Part shown: piece after piece, positions 1 through 8,732 of the stretch
Layout of the letters: each line of letters starts with the position of its first letter
How positions within the stretch are numbered: the first letter of the stretch is position 1
Source: JACRPI01 sp964385055
GTDB lineage: Archaea > Nanobdellota > Nanobdellia > Woesearchaeales > DSVV01
Direction: 5' to 3'
Assembly: GCA_964385055.1 (NCBI GenBank)
Contig: CAYLMH010000007.1
Coordinates: forward strand, 1 to 46,869
DNA length: 46,869 nt
Program-made: the position numbers and the translations under genes
Notes under the pieces: model-generated
The model's database searches: none
The model's input: only the letters and a program-made list of their open reading frames with translations
Told to the model about the DNA's origin: nothing

Positions 1-2222
1 ATTCGTACAACTCCATCCTGAATCTTGGATGCTTTTACGATCTTGATTTCTTCTGCTTCTTTTGTGGAATGCAAATGTGTTCCTCCACAACATTCCATAT
101 CTATTTCTGGAATCTGGACCATGCGAAGCTCTGCGCCTGGCACTGCTCCTCCTTGATAAATTTCCATACCATATCTTTTTTCTGCGTCGTCTCTTGACAT
201 AAATTCGGTTTTTATTACAATATCTTTTTTGACAATCTCGTTTGCGACGCGCTCAATTTCTTTGAGCTGTTCTTCTGTGAGACTTTCGTAATGTGTCAGA
301 TCAATGTGCGCTTTGTCGATGTCTTTTTTCGCTCCTGCCTGCTGCGCATGGCTACCAAGCACTTTTTTTGCCGCAGCATTCACGATGTGCGTCGCGGTGT
401 GATGCTGGCTCAATTGTTGGCGGCGTTCTTTCTCCACTTCTTGCTTGACCTCTTCGCCTACGGAGAATCCTTCAATAGAATCAACAACATGCACAATGTG
501 CGCCCCCTGCTTGAAGACAGTTATTATGTGCGCTTTTTTTCCTGTTTCTGTGGTGAGCATTCCTGTATCATACAACTGTCCTCCACTTGTTGGATAAAAC
601 ACTGTTTGATCGAAGACAATGTTGTTGCCGATGACTGCGAGAATTTTTCCTTTTGCTTTTGTGACTGCATAATCCTGGAAATACAACGCTCTTGTTGAAG
701 GAATTCCAACCAGTTGGAGTTTTTCTTCTTGCGTTGTTTGATGCTCCTGCTTTCGCTTTTCGTGCAACTGCGACACTTGCGCATAAAAATTATCTGGAAT
801 CGTCACTTGCTTTTGAAGACCTATTCCTACTTCCTTGACAATTTCTGGAGCAATACCTTGCGTGTCGTAGAGGAGGAGGAGTTTTTGTTCATTAATCTCT
901 TCATTTTTTTCAATGAGTCTTGTGACTATTTGCTTTGCTTTGTCTCTATTTGCCTGATACTTGAGCTTTTCCACTTCGAGAATTTTATTGACGTGATCGA
1001 GATTTTCGCTCAACTCTGGATATAATGGTTTGAGATACGCTGCGTGTTTTTCCGCAACATCCGCGAGATCAATATCCCAATTATATTTGTCAATAAATCC
1101 TAATGCTCTACGTAGAATAAGTCGTAAGTTATACCCACCACCGACATTGCTTGGCAGAACGCCATCGTGAATTGCGACGAGTAGCGATCGTGTATGCTCT
1201 CCAACACTATACATCGCTGCAAGTGGAAGAATATTTTCTTTTAACTCAAACATATTCATGTCGAGCTTTGTCGCGATATTTCTCCACACGACGTTGAGAT
1301 CTTCTGCTTCATCTGCGTTAAGGTATGAGGAGTATGGAAGGAATTTTTGTATTAATGATTCATTTACTTTGATTCCTGTTTTACTTTTGAGGAATTGACA
1401 GACTGTCGGGAACGTTGTTTCGTAGCTCGTGGATGTTCCTTTAGTAAACCACGCGTTTCGTTCATGACCCATCCCCATATCGAGAACTTTTATTTTGAGC
1501 TCTTTTGGACCGCTTGGGGTTTGCTCGTACATCATATAGACTTGGTTTCCCAGTTCTAATCCTCTGCTAAAAAATTCCATGCATGGACCAAAATTACCGC
1601 CACCTGCCCACGCATCTTCATGAAACGTGATCTCATTATTTGGAAGTCCTAATCCTTTTTTTAACCAGCCGTGGATGTCTTGGAAATATTGTTTCTGATC
1701 CCAACGTTCTGGCGGCATAAACGCGTGCTGCCCAATCATAATAAATCCTGAGTAATGTGCACCAGTTATTCCGACGTTATCAATATCATTGAATCTGAGA
1801 CAGAATTGCGGAACGACTAACGGATTTGCTGGTGGCGCAACTTCTCCGCTCACAACGTAGGGTTGAAAATTGTAGATTGATGCTTGGACGAAATCAGTGT
1901 CATCTCTCCATCGAGCCGCGACTGGATAACGTTTGATTGGTGTATAGCCGAGATCTTGGAATTGACTGGAGAATTTTTTCCACACTTGGATGTAATCGAG
2001 ATTTTCTGATGCTGGCGATTTTCCGAAGAATTGAAATCCACCACTGCAACTTGGATCGCCGCAGACTGTTTTGCCTGTTGTTGTCCAGAAAAAGATACTG
2101 CATTTTTCACACTGTTTTCTTTCAAACCCTTCTCCTTTCAGAACATCCACGGCGTAATATTTTTCTGGATTTTTGGAGGTTTTGCTTTTGAACTCCTTTT
2201 TTATTTCTTTGTCCGTAGGCAT
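1..2222 (-). CDS. alaS: Alanyl-tRNA synthetase, archaeal form (3' end beyond window)
   Basis: Charges tRNA-Ala with alanine in the cytosol and edits mischarged serine or glycine. About 740 residues are visible from ATG 2222 and the frame is still open at the window edge, so the C-terminus is missing. The N-terminus carries the archaeal-specific start (MPTDKEIKKEF, then a Cys-rich CEKC...CGDPSC metal-site region). The class II core follows. The editing domain shows the zinc motifs HTATH (residues 608-612) and CCGGTH (711-716), which fix the family. A TATA-like TTTATATA centred near 2253 lies about 26-30 nt upstream of the ATG, giving an almost leaderless mRNA. No frameshift was seen in the part translated. 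Confidence 0.96.
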   Translation of the reverse strand, partial: MPTDKEIKKEFKSKTSKNPEKYYAVDVLKGEGFERKQCEKCSIFFWTTTGKTVCGDPSCSGGFQFFGKSPASENLDYIQVWKKFSSQFQDLGYTPIKRYPVAARWRDDTDFVQASIYNFQPYVVSGEVAPPANPLVVPQFCLRFNDIDNVGITGAHYSGFIMIGQHAFMPPERWDQKQYFQDIHGWLKKGLGLPNNEITFHEDAWAGGGNFGPCMEFFSRGLELGNQVYMMYEQTPSGPKELKIKVLDMGMGHERNAWFTKGTSTSYETTFPTVCQFLKSKTGIKVNESLIQKFLPYSSYLNADEAEDLNVVWRNIATKLDMNMFELKENILPLAAMYSVGEHTRSLLVAIHDGVLPSNVGGGYNLRLILRRALGFIDKYNWDIDLADVAEKHAAYLKPLYPELSENLDHVNKILEVEKLKYQANRDKAKQIVTRLIEKNEEINEQKLLLLYDTQGIAPEIVKEVGIGLQKQVTIPDNFYAQVSQLHEKRKQEHQTTQEEKLQLVGIPSTRALYFQDYAVTKAKGKILAVIGNNIVFDQTVFYPTSGGQLYDTGMLTTETGKKAHIITVFKQGAHIVHVVDSIEGFSVGEEVKQEVEKERRQQLSQHHTATHIVNAAAKKVLGSHAQQAGAKKDIDKAHIDLTHYESLTEEQLKEIERVANEIVKKDIVIKTEFMSRDDAEKRYGMEIYQGGAVPGAELRMVQIPEIDMECCGGTHLHSTKEAEEIKIVKASKIQDGVVR

Positions 2223-2291
2223 GGTTCTCAAGAGAATGAATTGCTATATAAAGGTAACGGGAAATGAAAATAATAAAGAAAATCGAAAAAA

Positions 2292-2519
2292 TTATTCGTC
2301 TGTACTCTCCGCTTCCATTCGAGGTGTAGGAGGTTTTAATTCATCTTCACTTTCTGCTTCCATGCCTGTTGTGGGTTTCTTTATTTTTATTGCTGATGTT
2401 GCCTGCCCACTAATCGTTGCACTTTCTATACCTGCACCCATGAGAAGAATAAATATTCCAACTGCAGCGACTATTCCTACAATCCCAACAATACATAGTT
2501 TTGTCTTCTCTTCATTCAT
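2292..2519 (-). CDS. Small single-pass membrane protein
   Basis: 75 residues from ATG 2519. A short charged start (MNEEKTK) is followed by one strong hydrophobic helix (about residues 8-32, rich in Val, Ile and Gly) and a hydrophilic acidic tail holding two near-copies of a MEAES motif. A longer reading from ATG 2555 is unlikely, because the only TATA-like box (centred near 2562) would place transcription start inside that extension. No family was recognised. It could be a small signal or accessory membrane peptide. It is probably real, since the hydrophobic profile is clean, but function is unknown. Confidence 0.55.
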   Translation of the reverse strand: MNEEKTKLCIVGIVGIVAAVGIFILLMGAGIESATISGQATSAIKIKKPTTGMEAESEDELKPPTPRMEAESTDE

Positions 2520-2610
2520 TTTAGATACCTTTCTATCTGCTTTTATGAAAAACATCTATTTATATTTTTGTATTTTAAAAAAAAGAAATGAAAAATAAAA
2601 AAGTGCAAAC

Positions 2611-2832
2611 TTATTTGCACATTTGTTTACAAACGCATTTCAAGCCAAATAAGACAAACGCTACTGTCCACCAGCTGAATGTTGCGCCGAACCATCCAAA
2701 GATTGTCATTGGAAAAAGGTCACTCAATAAATATAATATACCTACTCCTAATACTGCCCAGCTAAACCAGCACGGACACTTCCCTTCTGTTGGGCACGTT
2801 CCGCCCATCGCTTTCATTGCTTTCTTTGCCAT
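2611..2832 (-). CDS. Small Cys-rich membrane protein
   Basis: 73 residues from ATG 2832 (a GTG nine bases earlier is the alternative start). A GGTGGGG-like Shine-Dalgarno site lies just upstream of the ATG. The sequence has a CPTEGKCPCW cluster near the N-terminus, two hydrophobic segments, and a CVCKQMC cluster at the C-terminus. Paired Cys clusters flanking two membrane helices suggest a metal site or disulfides, but no family was recognised. It belongs to the same short minus-strand run as the preceding small membrane gene. Confidence 0.6.
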   Translation of the reverse strand: MAKKAMKAMGGTCPTEGKCPCWFSWAVLGVGILYLLSDLFPMTIFGWFGATFSWWTVAFVLFGLKCVCKQMCK

Positions 2833-2986
2833 AATAAACACCCCACCTTGAAATCTTTGATCTCAGGTATTTTCTTTTTCTGCTGCTTGCCTTATTTAAA
2901 GTTTTATAACCACTCGGGAATGAAAGAGAGTGTTTGATTTTGTTTTGTTTGTTTTCATACGATGTTTAGAAAAATAATCACTATTT

Positions 2987-3136
2987 TAGAGAATAAATAA
3001 TAAAGGCATGGGGATTCAAAAGGACAATAAGGCGATTACATTTATCCTAACTTGGCGAATATGTATTCAACACAAATACACGCACCAGCAAAAGCCAAAT
3101 GTCAGGGGGACCCATTACACTCAAGTGTAATGGGGT
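2987..3136 (-). repeat. Dispersed structured element, copy A (possible ncRNA)
   Basis: Read on the minus strand it begins with a perfect 10-bp hairpin (3111-3134, stem CCCATTACAC, 4-nt loop). Next come a conserved TCCCCCTGACATTT block and GCTTTTGCTGGTGCG, a second small stem (3062-3067 with 3075-3080), a conserved ATTCGCC, and a tail with CCTTTTGAATCCCCAT ending in a T-rich run. Two other full copies lie at 11868-12032 and 33067-33222. It fills most of the 373-nt gap between the Nudix gene and the small membrane gene; the rest of the gap (2842-2986 and 3137-3214) shows nothing recognisable. Confidence 0.75.
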
Positions 3137-3214
3137 ATGTATGATGAATGATGAAGTTATGAAGAATACAGATGAGAAACACTTAAAAGAAAAAATAAAA
3201 CATTCAATAATAGA

Positions 3215-3673
3215 TTACATCACAACGAAATCTTCTTTTTTCATAATTTTTTCCAGCTTCAATATTTGTTTCACTACATCAGGAATCGTTTCGACTTTCG
3301 GTTCAAAAGAATCTAACACTTTCACTGAAACCCACTGCGCTTCTGAATATTCCTCATTTAGTTTTATTTCACCGCTTTTATGAATTGCAAAATAATGCGG
3401 CAAGACCATTTTTCTGCCATCTGCTTTTATGAAAAATAAATTATGCGTGAATAAGGGATACACGTCAACGAGAAACTTTTCTCCAAGCTCTTCGTCTTTT
3501 TCCCTTTTTAGACCAAGAAGAATCGAAGCATCTTTTGTCTCCATCTTTCCACCAAAAAAAGAAAAAACTCCGTCATAATCTGCTTCTCCTTTTCTTTTTC
3601 CAAGAAGAACTTTTGTTTTATCTCTTGAAAAGATGACCAACTTCTGACAATACTGAAAGGAATACTGCGGCAT
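3215..3673 (-). CDS. Nudix hydrolase
   Basis: 152 residues. Nudix proteins hydrolyse nucleoside-diphosphate-X compounds using Mg2+ held by the Nudix helix. The box is visible at residues 41-64: GGKMETKD, then REKDEELG (R57, E58, E61, E62, G64). The spacing is one residue longer than canonical and Asp48 sits where the first Glu is usual, so substrate cannot be predicted. It ends with KKEDFVVM. A TATA-like TATTTATAG centred near 3700 places transcription start at the ATG, so the mRNA should be leaderless. The length matches small MutT/NUDT-type enzymes. Confidence 0.85.
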   Translation of the reverse strand: MPQYSFQYCQKLVIFSRDKTKVLLGKRKGEADYDGVFSFFGGKMETKDASILLGLKREKDEELGEKFLVDVYPLFTHNLFFIKADGRKMVLPHYFAIHKSGEIKLNEEYSEAQWVSVKVLDSFEPKVETIPDVVKQILKLEKIMKKEDFVVM

Positions 3674-3774
3674 AACAAAATGAAGAACAAACCTCTATAA
3701 ATAGCTTTCTCCAGTATACGAAAAACCATACTGCTCCGAAAGATTTATATACTGGTTTGGCAATGACTGAGTTA

Positions 3775-4221
3775 ATGGTTATTTTATTTGATCAATTCAA
3801 CATGCCTGAAGATATTTTTGAAGTGATCTTCGCGACCAAACAGCAAGTTGTCGTTGGCAAGCTTCTCATTCAACGCATGAAAGAAAATGATGGCATACTC
3901 ACGAAAACCGCAATGTCTCTTTTCGCAACGCACCTTCATGAAGGGGAAATTCTCGCTGAAATTGACGATCCATTGTATCGCGGAAAACAGGTAAAACTGA
4001 GTTATAACAAACGACAGTTTTACGACAGAATTTTAACGCCGATGAAAAGCATGGGACTTATTGATTATGATCTCTACAAAAAACACTACAAACTTTCTGA
4101 CAAATTTAACAAAGCAATGATTAAGATCGGGATTCTTTGGATGCAGGAATTACGACGACCTGCACAACAATTAAATCTTAAGAAAAAAGATATTGATGAA
4201 TTGGCTTCTTCGAGAGAGTAG
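3775..4221 (+). CDS. Unknown protein, possible winged-helix fold
   Basis: 148 residues from ATG 3775 (MVILFDQFNM). Upstream starts in frame exist (TTG 3757, ATG 3763), but the BRE/TATA sequence CCGAAAGATTTATATA at about 3736-3751 places transcription start near 3774, which favours a leaderless mRNA from 3775. The protein has no signal peptide. Its C-terminal half (LTPMKSMGLIDYDLYKKHYKLSDKF) has the helix-turn-strand look of a winged-helix wing with a GLI...Y.L pattern as in MarR-like regulators, but the match is weak. No family was assigned. It stands alone between a divergent Nudix gene and a convergent surface-protein operon. Confidence 0.7.
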   Translation: MVILFDQFNMPEDIFEVIFATKQQVVVGKLLIQRMKENDGILTKTAMSLFATHLHEGEILAEIDDPLYRGKQVKLSYNKRQFYDRILTPMKSMGLIDYDLYKKHYKLSDKFNKAMIKIGILWMQELRRPAQQLNLKKKDIDELASSRE

Positions 4222-4345
4222 TTTAGTTATAGTTTTTATCTTTTATTTCTCTTATACTCTCTTCACCCTACTGCTTTTTAGAACCGCTAAATATTTTTTA
4301 TTAATAAATGAAGGATGAATGGGGTATTAGGCCTTTACGGGGCGA

Positions 4346-5635
4346 TTATTTTTGCTTTTTGCGATTATTTTTCCCCTTTCTTTTTGCTTTCTTCTTTTTC
4401 TTTACTCTTGCTGCTTTTTTATTCTTCTTTCTCTTGCCGTTCTTCTTTTTTGACTGTTTTACCTCTGAAAGAATTGTCGGTGTTCCAATAGGTTGTTCTT
4501 TTCCTGTTTCCTGTTTCTTTTCTGTTTTTATTTCAGTTTTGGTTATTTCTTTCTTCTGCTCTTCTGGTTTTTTATGCGTACTTACTTCTTGTCGTATAAG
4601 CTTTTCAAAATAATGTGTTGGGATTGTTGTAGGGAAATGTTTCTTGTTCTTCTTATCAAAAAGAACCCAACCTACAAGCGCGAGAACACTTATGACAATA
4701 CACGCAACAAGGATCCAAATCCAATACCCAAAAGAAATTTCTTCTTCGCTTGGACCCTTCACAAACGCGACTTCTCCTCGATCAATCTGCTCTTTAACAA
4801 AAGAAACAATTTCTTCTGTGGGACTCAAATAAGTTAATGTGAAAACCCCTTCATATCTTCCCTTCTCTGTGTTATACTTTATTTGTGTTAATGTTACTTG
4901 CAGATCCGCAATGTCATCTCCATCGCTATCCACATCAATGGTTTGCCCTACTTCCATTGTTATTTCCTGCTCAGCTTGGTAGATCGCGCCACCTGTGATT
5001 ATATTTCCTGTGCTATCACGTGTAATAACCACTGTTACGGTGGTTGCTGTTACTCCCACAACAGACATGCCTGCTGCACCTGTCTGCGGCGCTAATGTTA
5101 CAGAACTTCCTTCACTTAATTCTATCGCAACAGTGACTGCATTTTCTGCAGGACTTACTGCTTCTGCGCTTGCTTCTGTTGTCTCAGTTGCTTCTTGACT
5201 TGCTTCTGCTTCTACTGCGGTTTGTTCTGTTGTAGCTTCTGCTGCTTCTGTCGATGCTTCTCCAGCAGATCCTCCACCTCCACCGCCGCCTCCACCACTT
5301 GGAACACTATTAAGACCACTTTCTGCATCTGTCTCTGTTCCTGACTCACTATCTGAAGAAGTACTTGGATCTGATGTTGAAAGATCTGCACCTGGATTTC
5401 CTGAAATTGTTCCATCAGAATACGCGCTTGAAACCGCGGAACCTCCCGCAGAAACTCTTCCTCCACTTACTGTATTATCCGAAGAACTCCCGCTCGCAGC
5501 AGCTGCTCCTGTTGTTCCGCTGTAACTTGTTATTGTTCCAGAACTATCGCTGCCTTGAATCGCGAAGACAAAAGATGAGAAAAATAAAATAGTTAGAAAA
5601 AAGAGAAAACCTTTTACCAATATCTTTTTCTTCAT
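4346..5635 (-). CDS. Secreted, membrane-anchored low-complexity protein with polybasic tail
   Basis: 429 residues from ATG 5635 (GTG 5647 is the alternative), with a GTGGGG purine-rich site just upstream. Visible order: Lys-rich signal peptide ending FVFA; a Ser/Thr/Gly linker; a run of nine Gly; an Ala/Glu/Thr-rich stretch; a beta-type domain (about 165-290) with DVDSDGDD, an acidic calcium-loop-like sequence; one membrane helix (YWIWILVACIVISVLALVGW); then a cytoplasmic tail of about 110 residues ending in dense Lys/Arg. It follows the repetitive surface protein by 25 bp on the same strand, so the two are probably co-transcribed. Topology suggests an envelope protein that exposes a domain outside and binds nucleic acid or lipid head groups inside. 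No family recognised. Confidence 0.85.
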   Translation of the reverse strand: MKKKILVKGFLFFLTILFFSSFVFAIQGSDSSGTITSYSGTTGAAAASGSSSDNTVSGGRVSAGGSAVSSAYSDGTISGNPGADLSTSDPSTSSDSESGTETDAESGLNSVPSGGGGGGGGGSAGEASTEAAEATTEQTAVEAEASQEATETTEASAEAVSPAENAVTVAIELSEGSSVTLAPQTGAAGMSVVGVTATTVTVVITRDSTGNIITGGAIYQAEQEITMEVGQTIDVDSDGDDIADLQVTLTQIKYNTEKGRYEGVFTLTYLSPTEEIVSFVKEQIDRGEVAFVKGPSEEEISFGYWIWILVACIVISVLALVGWVLFDKKNKKHFPTTIPTHYFEKLIRQEVSTHKKPEEQKKEITKTEIKTEKKQETGKEQPIGTPTILSEVKQSKKKNGKRKKNKKAARVKKKKKAKRKGKNNRKKQK

Positions 5636-5660
5636 GATTAGCCCCACTCTTTGCCTAAAT

Positions 5661-7664
5661 TTATGCTTGTGAACCTACAGATGTTCCTTCACCATCACAT
5701 CCAATAGGTGCAAGATTTGAGGTGAGAAGAGCACCTGTTGTATTCGTCCAGAAATAATGTGGACCGCCATTTTCATCGTATAATGTAAGATACGAACACT
5801 TATTTGCTCCACCATCATACACATCGATATGGTGCTGCGTTGTTGAACCGCCATCTCCTACTTTAACAACAGCGCCTAATACAGTCATCCCGCCTTTCGT
5901 GAGATTGAGAGTATCATCAGCATCACTGTTTGTAATAGCAACTTGACCACTAATGTTTACAGAACCACCAAAGAATGCTGCGCCAGAGGAAACGTTGAAC
6001 GCATCATCTGAATCTGTACTTACCACAGTTAGCTTTCCACTCGAACCTGCACCTATCTTAAAGTCTCCTGCTGCAGACACGTTCAAAATGTGTTTCAGTG
6101 TAAACAAAGGAAGATTCGGATCAACAGTAAATCGCATAAAATCTGTACCATCGCCAAATGAAGCTCCTCCTCCAGAGATGTTTAATGCATCATCTTGTGT
6201 TGGGACATTGCTTGATGTTGTGACAAGAGTAATTGTTCCGTTTGTTTTGAGCTCTCCTGTTGTTCCACTCACGTTGAATCCTGAATTAATTCGAAGCGCA
6301 GGCTCTGTGAGACTATTGATAATAATATGTCCCCTTCCTGCAACAGGTCCAATGTTTGCGTCAGTGGTGACTATCCCCTGATCGCTGATAGTAAAGCTTG
6401 CAAAGGTGAACGCTGATCCGATCTGCGATCCCATCTTTAACCCACCCGTAATATTCAGCGCATCGTCTGTCTTTGTATTTGTGATTGTGACTGTCCCATT
6501 TGTTCTAACTGCACTCGTTGCAGGAGTAATATTAAAAAAATTCGCAAACTGCGCAAAACCACTCACATCCAAACCAAGCGCTGTTGATGCTGCTGTACTG
6601 ATATATGCACCATCTGTTTTAAACTGTTCATCACTATAAATAGCACCAGTCACGTTCAATGCATCATCAACATCTGTATTTACAATTGTCACTGTCCCAT
6701 TTGTTCTTACTTCTTCATTGGTACCACTAATGTTGAAACCGTCATTTACTGTAAATGCCGTCACCAATGATGGATTTTTAATGTTGATGGTCCCATTTGT
6801 TATCAATGTTCCTCCCGCAGAAGTGAGGTTAAACCCCCCATTAATGGTGAGCGCATTTGGACGACGAGTTATTATTGCAATTGTACTGTTTGTGGACATT
6901 ACACCACCTGCACCACTGATGTTGAAACCCCCATTCACTGTAAATGCAGGGACAGAAACGCTTTCAATAGTTATTGTCCCATTTGTTCTAACTGCACTCG
7001 TTGCAGGAGTGACGTTGAAGAAATTCGCAACTGTTGCAAAGCCGCCCACATCCAACCCAAGCGCTGTTGATGCTGCTGTACTAATAATTGATCCATCTGT
7101 TTTAAATTGACTGTCTGAGAAAACTGCACCAGAGATATTTAACGCGTCATCAACGTCAGTATTTAAGATAGTTATTGTTCCATTTGTCTGAACTGCGCTT
7201 GTCGTTGGAGTAACATTAAAAAAATCATTCACATTCAAACTATTTGTTGTTTTGACAGGAGTTGTGACGGTGATGTTCCCCACAGGACTTTGAAAGACCT
7301 GTCGTTCGGAAGTGTTAAAGTCCAACTCTCTTTCGTTGATGTAAATTTCCATGTAATATGTATTACTAAAATTCAAGCTTAACGGCTGCGATCCATTTCC
7401 AAGAAGAATATCGTATCTGCTATTGTTTAACGCACTCCAAAAATCCGAAGTAGAATTATAAAGCAGAGAACCTCCTGTCGCTGCGCTCCATATTTCAACA
7501 GTAATATTGCCCTGCGTCCCACTCCCACTCATCCCTCGACCAGAACCTGCTGCGCTTCCTTGCAGCGCAAGATAATCCTGACCAGAAACTACACTGATAA
7601 TTGATATGAAAATCAAAAAAGAAATAATACTGTTGAGTGCTCTTTTATTCAACAAAAAATGCAT
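5661..7664 (-). CDS. Large repetitive secreted surface protein
   Basis: 667 residues from ATG 7664, preceded by GAGGGGAT as ribosome site. A signal peptide ends at VVSG. The body is made of repeated beta-rich units carrying NGTITI, DDALNISG, STAASTALGLDVGGF and NFFNVTPATSAVRTNGT, and it is studded with N-x-S/T sequons (NISG, NVT, NGT), as expected for a glycosylated archaeal surface protein. The C-terminus (HHIDVYDGGANKCSYLTLYDENGG) resembles the head region seen at the end of some bacterial and phage fibre proteins, though identity is not established. No C-terminal anchor is visible, so anchoring may come from the following gene. Base composition matches its neighbours. Confidence 0.88.
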   Translation of the reverse strand: MHFLLNKRALNSIISFLIFISIISVVSGQDYLALQGSAAGSGRGMSGSGTQGNITVEIWSAATGGSLLYNSTSDFWSALNNSRYDILLGNGSQPLSLNFSNTYYMEIYINERELDFNTSERQVFQSPVGNITVTTPVKTTNSLNVNDFFNVTPTTSAVQTNGTITILNTDVDDALNISGAVFSDSQFKTDGSIISTAASTALGLDVGGFATVANFFNVTPATSAVRTNGTITIESVSVPAFTVNGGFNISGAGGVMSTNSTIAIITRRPNALTINGGFNLTSAGGTLITNGTINIKNPSLVTAFTVNDGFNISGTNEEVRTNGTVTIVNTDVDDALNVTGAIYSDEQFKTDGAYISTAASTALGLDVSGFAQFANFFNITPATSAVRTNGTVTITNTKTDDALNITGGLKMGSQIGSAFTFASFTISDQGIVTTDANIGPVAGRGHIIINSLTEPALRINSGFNVSGTTGELKTNGTITLVTTSSNVPTQDDALNISGGGASFGDGTDFMRFTVDPNLPLFTLKHILNVSAAGDFKIGAGSSGKLTVVSTDSDDAFNVSSGAAFFGGSVNISGQVAITNSDADDTLNLTKGGMTVLGAVVKVGDGGSTTQHHIDVYDGGANKCSYLTLYDENGGPHYFWTNTTGALLTSNLAPIGCDGEGTSVGSQA
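6495..6626 (-). repeat. Intragenic DNA repeat, copy 1 of 2
   Basis: About 132 bp inside the surface-protein gene, nearly identical at the DNA level to 6978-7110; both contain CCCATTTGTTCTAACTGCAC and AAGCGCTGTTGATGCTGCTG. Retained DNA identity, and not only protein similarity, points to recent duplication or gene conversion between units. Confidence 0.85.
6978..7110 (-). repeat. Intragenic DNA repeat, copy 2 of 2
   Basis: Partner of the 6495-6626 copy. Differences are concentrated in the middle (residues GGFATVANFF versus SGFAQFANFF), with conserved ends. Further, more diverged units lie on both sides. Confidence 0.85.
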
Positions 7665-7718
7665 TACCACACTATCCCCTCTTTTTATTATGTTGTGATA
7701 TGCATTCTTTTTTAAGCG

Positions 7719-7740
7719 TATTTATATATAAAGGTTACCT
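7719..7740 (-). promoter_or_regulatory. Promoter of the surface-protein operon
   Basis: On the minus strand GGTAACCTTTATATATAAAT gives a BRE-like stretch followed by a strong TATA box. Expected start of transcription is near 7700, leaving a leader of about 35 nt with the GAGGGGAT ribosome site, unlike the leaderless cytosolic genes. Confidence 0.7.
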
Positions 7741-7768
7741 TTTTAAACAATTAAAAGAAAAACGAAAC

Positions 7769-8731
7769 TTAGGCTAGAGCATTTTTTACTTCTTCAAAAT
7801 GTTTATTTTTCGCAAAAAGAAGATAGGTTTCCGGCACATCAATATCAAGCATAGGAGACAAATCCTCATTCACAAGAATCTGACATTTTATTCTCCAACC
7901 AGTCAGCATTGTTATTATTACTGCAATAAAAGAAGGGCGCAGAAAAAATGTGTAGTACTTTTCCAATTTTGTCCCTTTTGTTTTGTGACTACAATAAAAC
8001 AAAAGGCCATAAACTACTGCAAAGAAGCTTCCCATTATTATCGCAGGATGGTATTTTCTTTTATGAAGATACCTGAAACATGCCCACGCAATCTTTCTCC
8101 AGTTCTTTCTGTTTTTTCTTCCGTCTTCCTTAAGTAATTTTCTGTGATCAAAAACTGCCTGACCGAGCGCGAGCTCACTTGCTGTTACTCTCGTAAAATC
8201 AATATAATGAAGATTGCTAATTCGTATGTGCGCATTGTGTATCGGAAAAAGACCGTACTTTATTTTTTCCTTTTTCACATACAATGAAAGCGTATCGAAA
8301 AGAGCATCTATTTTTCTTCCATCTGTAAACCCCATAACATAATCCACTTTTGGATCAACAGACTTTATGAAATTATCAATATCTTTTGCCTGAAGAAACG
8401 GCGCATCTGATGGAAGTAATACTGCCTTTGGAGTCCATTCCTTGAAACAATAGAGCAAACTTTGCATTAAAGATTCCTGATTTTCAATGAGATGAATTCT
8501 GGATCTCTCTTTGTCCTTATATTTTCGAAGAAGCGCGTTCATTCGCTTTGGATCCGCAATAATAAATATTTTATCCACGCGCTTTGCGACCAACGCCGCA
8601 TCAATGACATACGAAACAATCGGTTTTTTCTCTAACTCCAGATATTGTTTGTATTCTTGCTGTTTTCCAATCGTGAATGGCTCACAGTTCTTTGTTCCCG
8701 CGAGAATTACCACATTTACTTTTTCTTTCAT
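7769..8731 (-). CDS. Nucleotidyltransferase (MobA/GT-A-like) with membrane tail
   Basis: 320 residues. The N-terminal half is an NTP-transferase fold: start NVVILAG, a sugar-nucleotide loop, IFIIADP, and the metal-binding LPSDAPFL (DxxP). The family activates sugars, cofactors or lipid precursors using NTPs. After about residue 225 come two hydrophobic segments (AIIMGSFFAVVYGLLFYCS and FIAVIITMLTGW) not normal for cytosolic members; they suggest attachment to the membrane. The usual GxG of the first loop is reduced to LAGTKNCEP, so specificity is unclear. It begins one base after the stop of the pilin gene, in one operon with the two upstream small genes. Confidence 0.8.
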   Translation of the reverse strand: MKEKVNVVILAGTKNCEPFTIGKQQEYKQYLELEKKPIVSYVIDAALVAKRVDKIFIIADPKRMNALLRKYKDKERSRIHLIENQESLMQSLLYCFKEWTPKAVLLPSDAPFLQAKDIDNFIKSVDPKVDYVMGFTDGRKIDALFDTLSLYVKKEKIKYGLFPIHNAHIRISNLHYIDFTRVTASELALGQAVFDHRKLLKEDGRKNRKNWRKIAWACFRYLHKRKYHPAIIMGSFFAVVYGLLFYCSHKTKGTKLEKYYTFFLRPSFIAVIITMLTGWRIKCQILVNEDLSPMLDIDVPETYLLFAKNKHFEEVKNALA

Positions 8732-8732
8732 T

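Noticed and set aside
291..1025. Open frames on the plus strand over alaS
   Set aside because: They lie opposite conserved AlaRS motifs and give Cys/Phe-rich sequences with no family features: antisense shadows.
3136..3180. C/D box sRNA (ATGATGA repeats after element A)
   Set aside because: C-box-like ATGATGA is present twice, but no CTGA D box at suitable spacing.
4290..4350. Possible further copy of the dispersed element after the 4346-5635 gene (AATCGCC and CCCCATTCAT on the minus strand)
   Set aside because: Only short AT-rich similarity; the spacing and the GAATCCC block are missing, so it is not separable from chance.
5953..7110. Plus-strand frames rich in Pro/Val/Ala opposite the repetitive surface protein
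   Set aside because: They repeat because the real gene on the other strand repeats; no start signals or promoter.
5661..7664. Prophage tail fibre
   Set aside because: The repeats and end look fibre-like, but there are no capsid, terminase, integrase or tail genes nearby, and it has a signal peptide and sequons.
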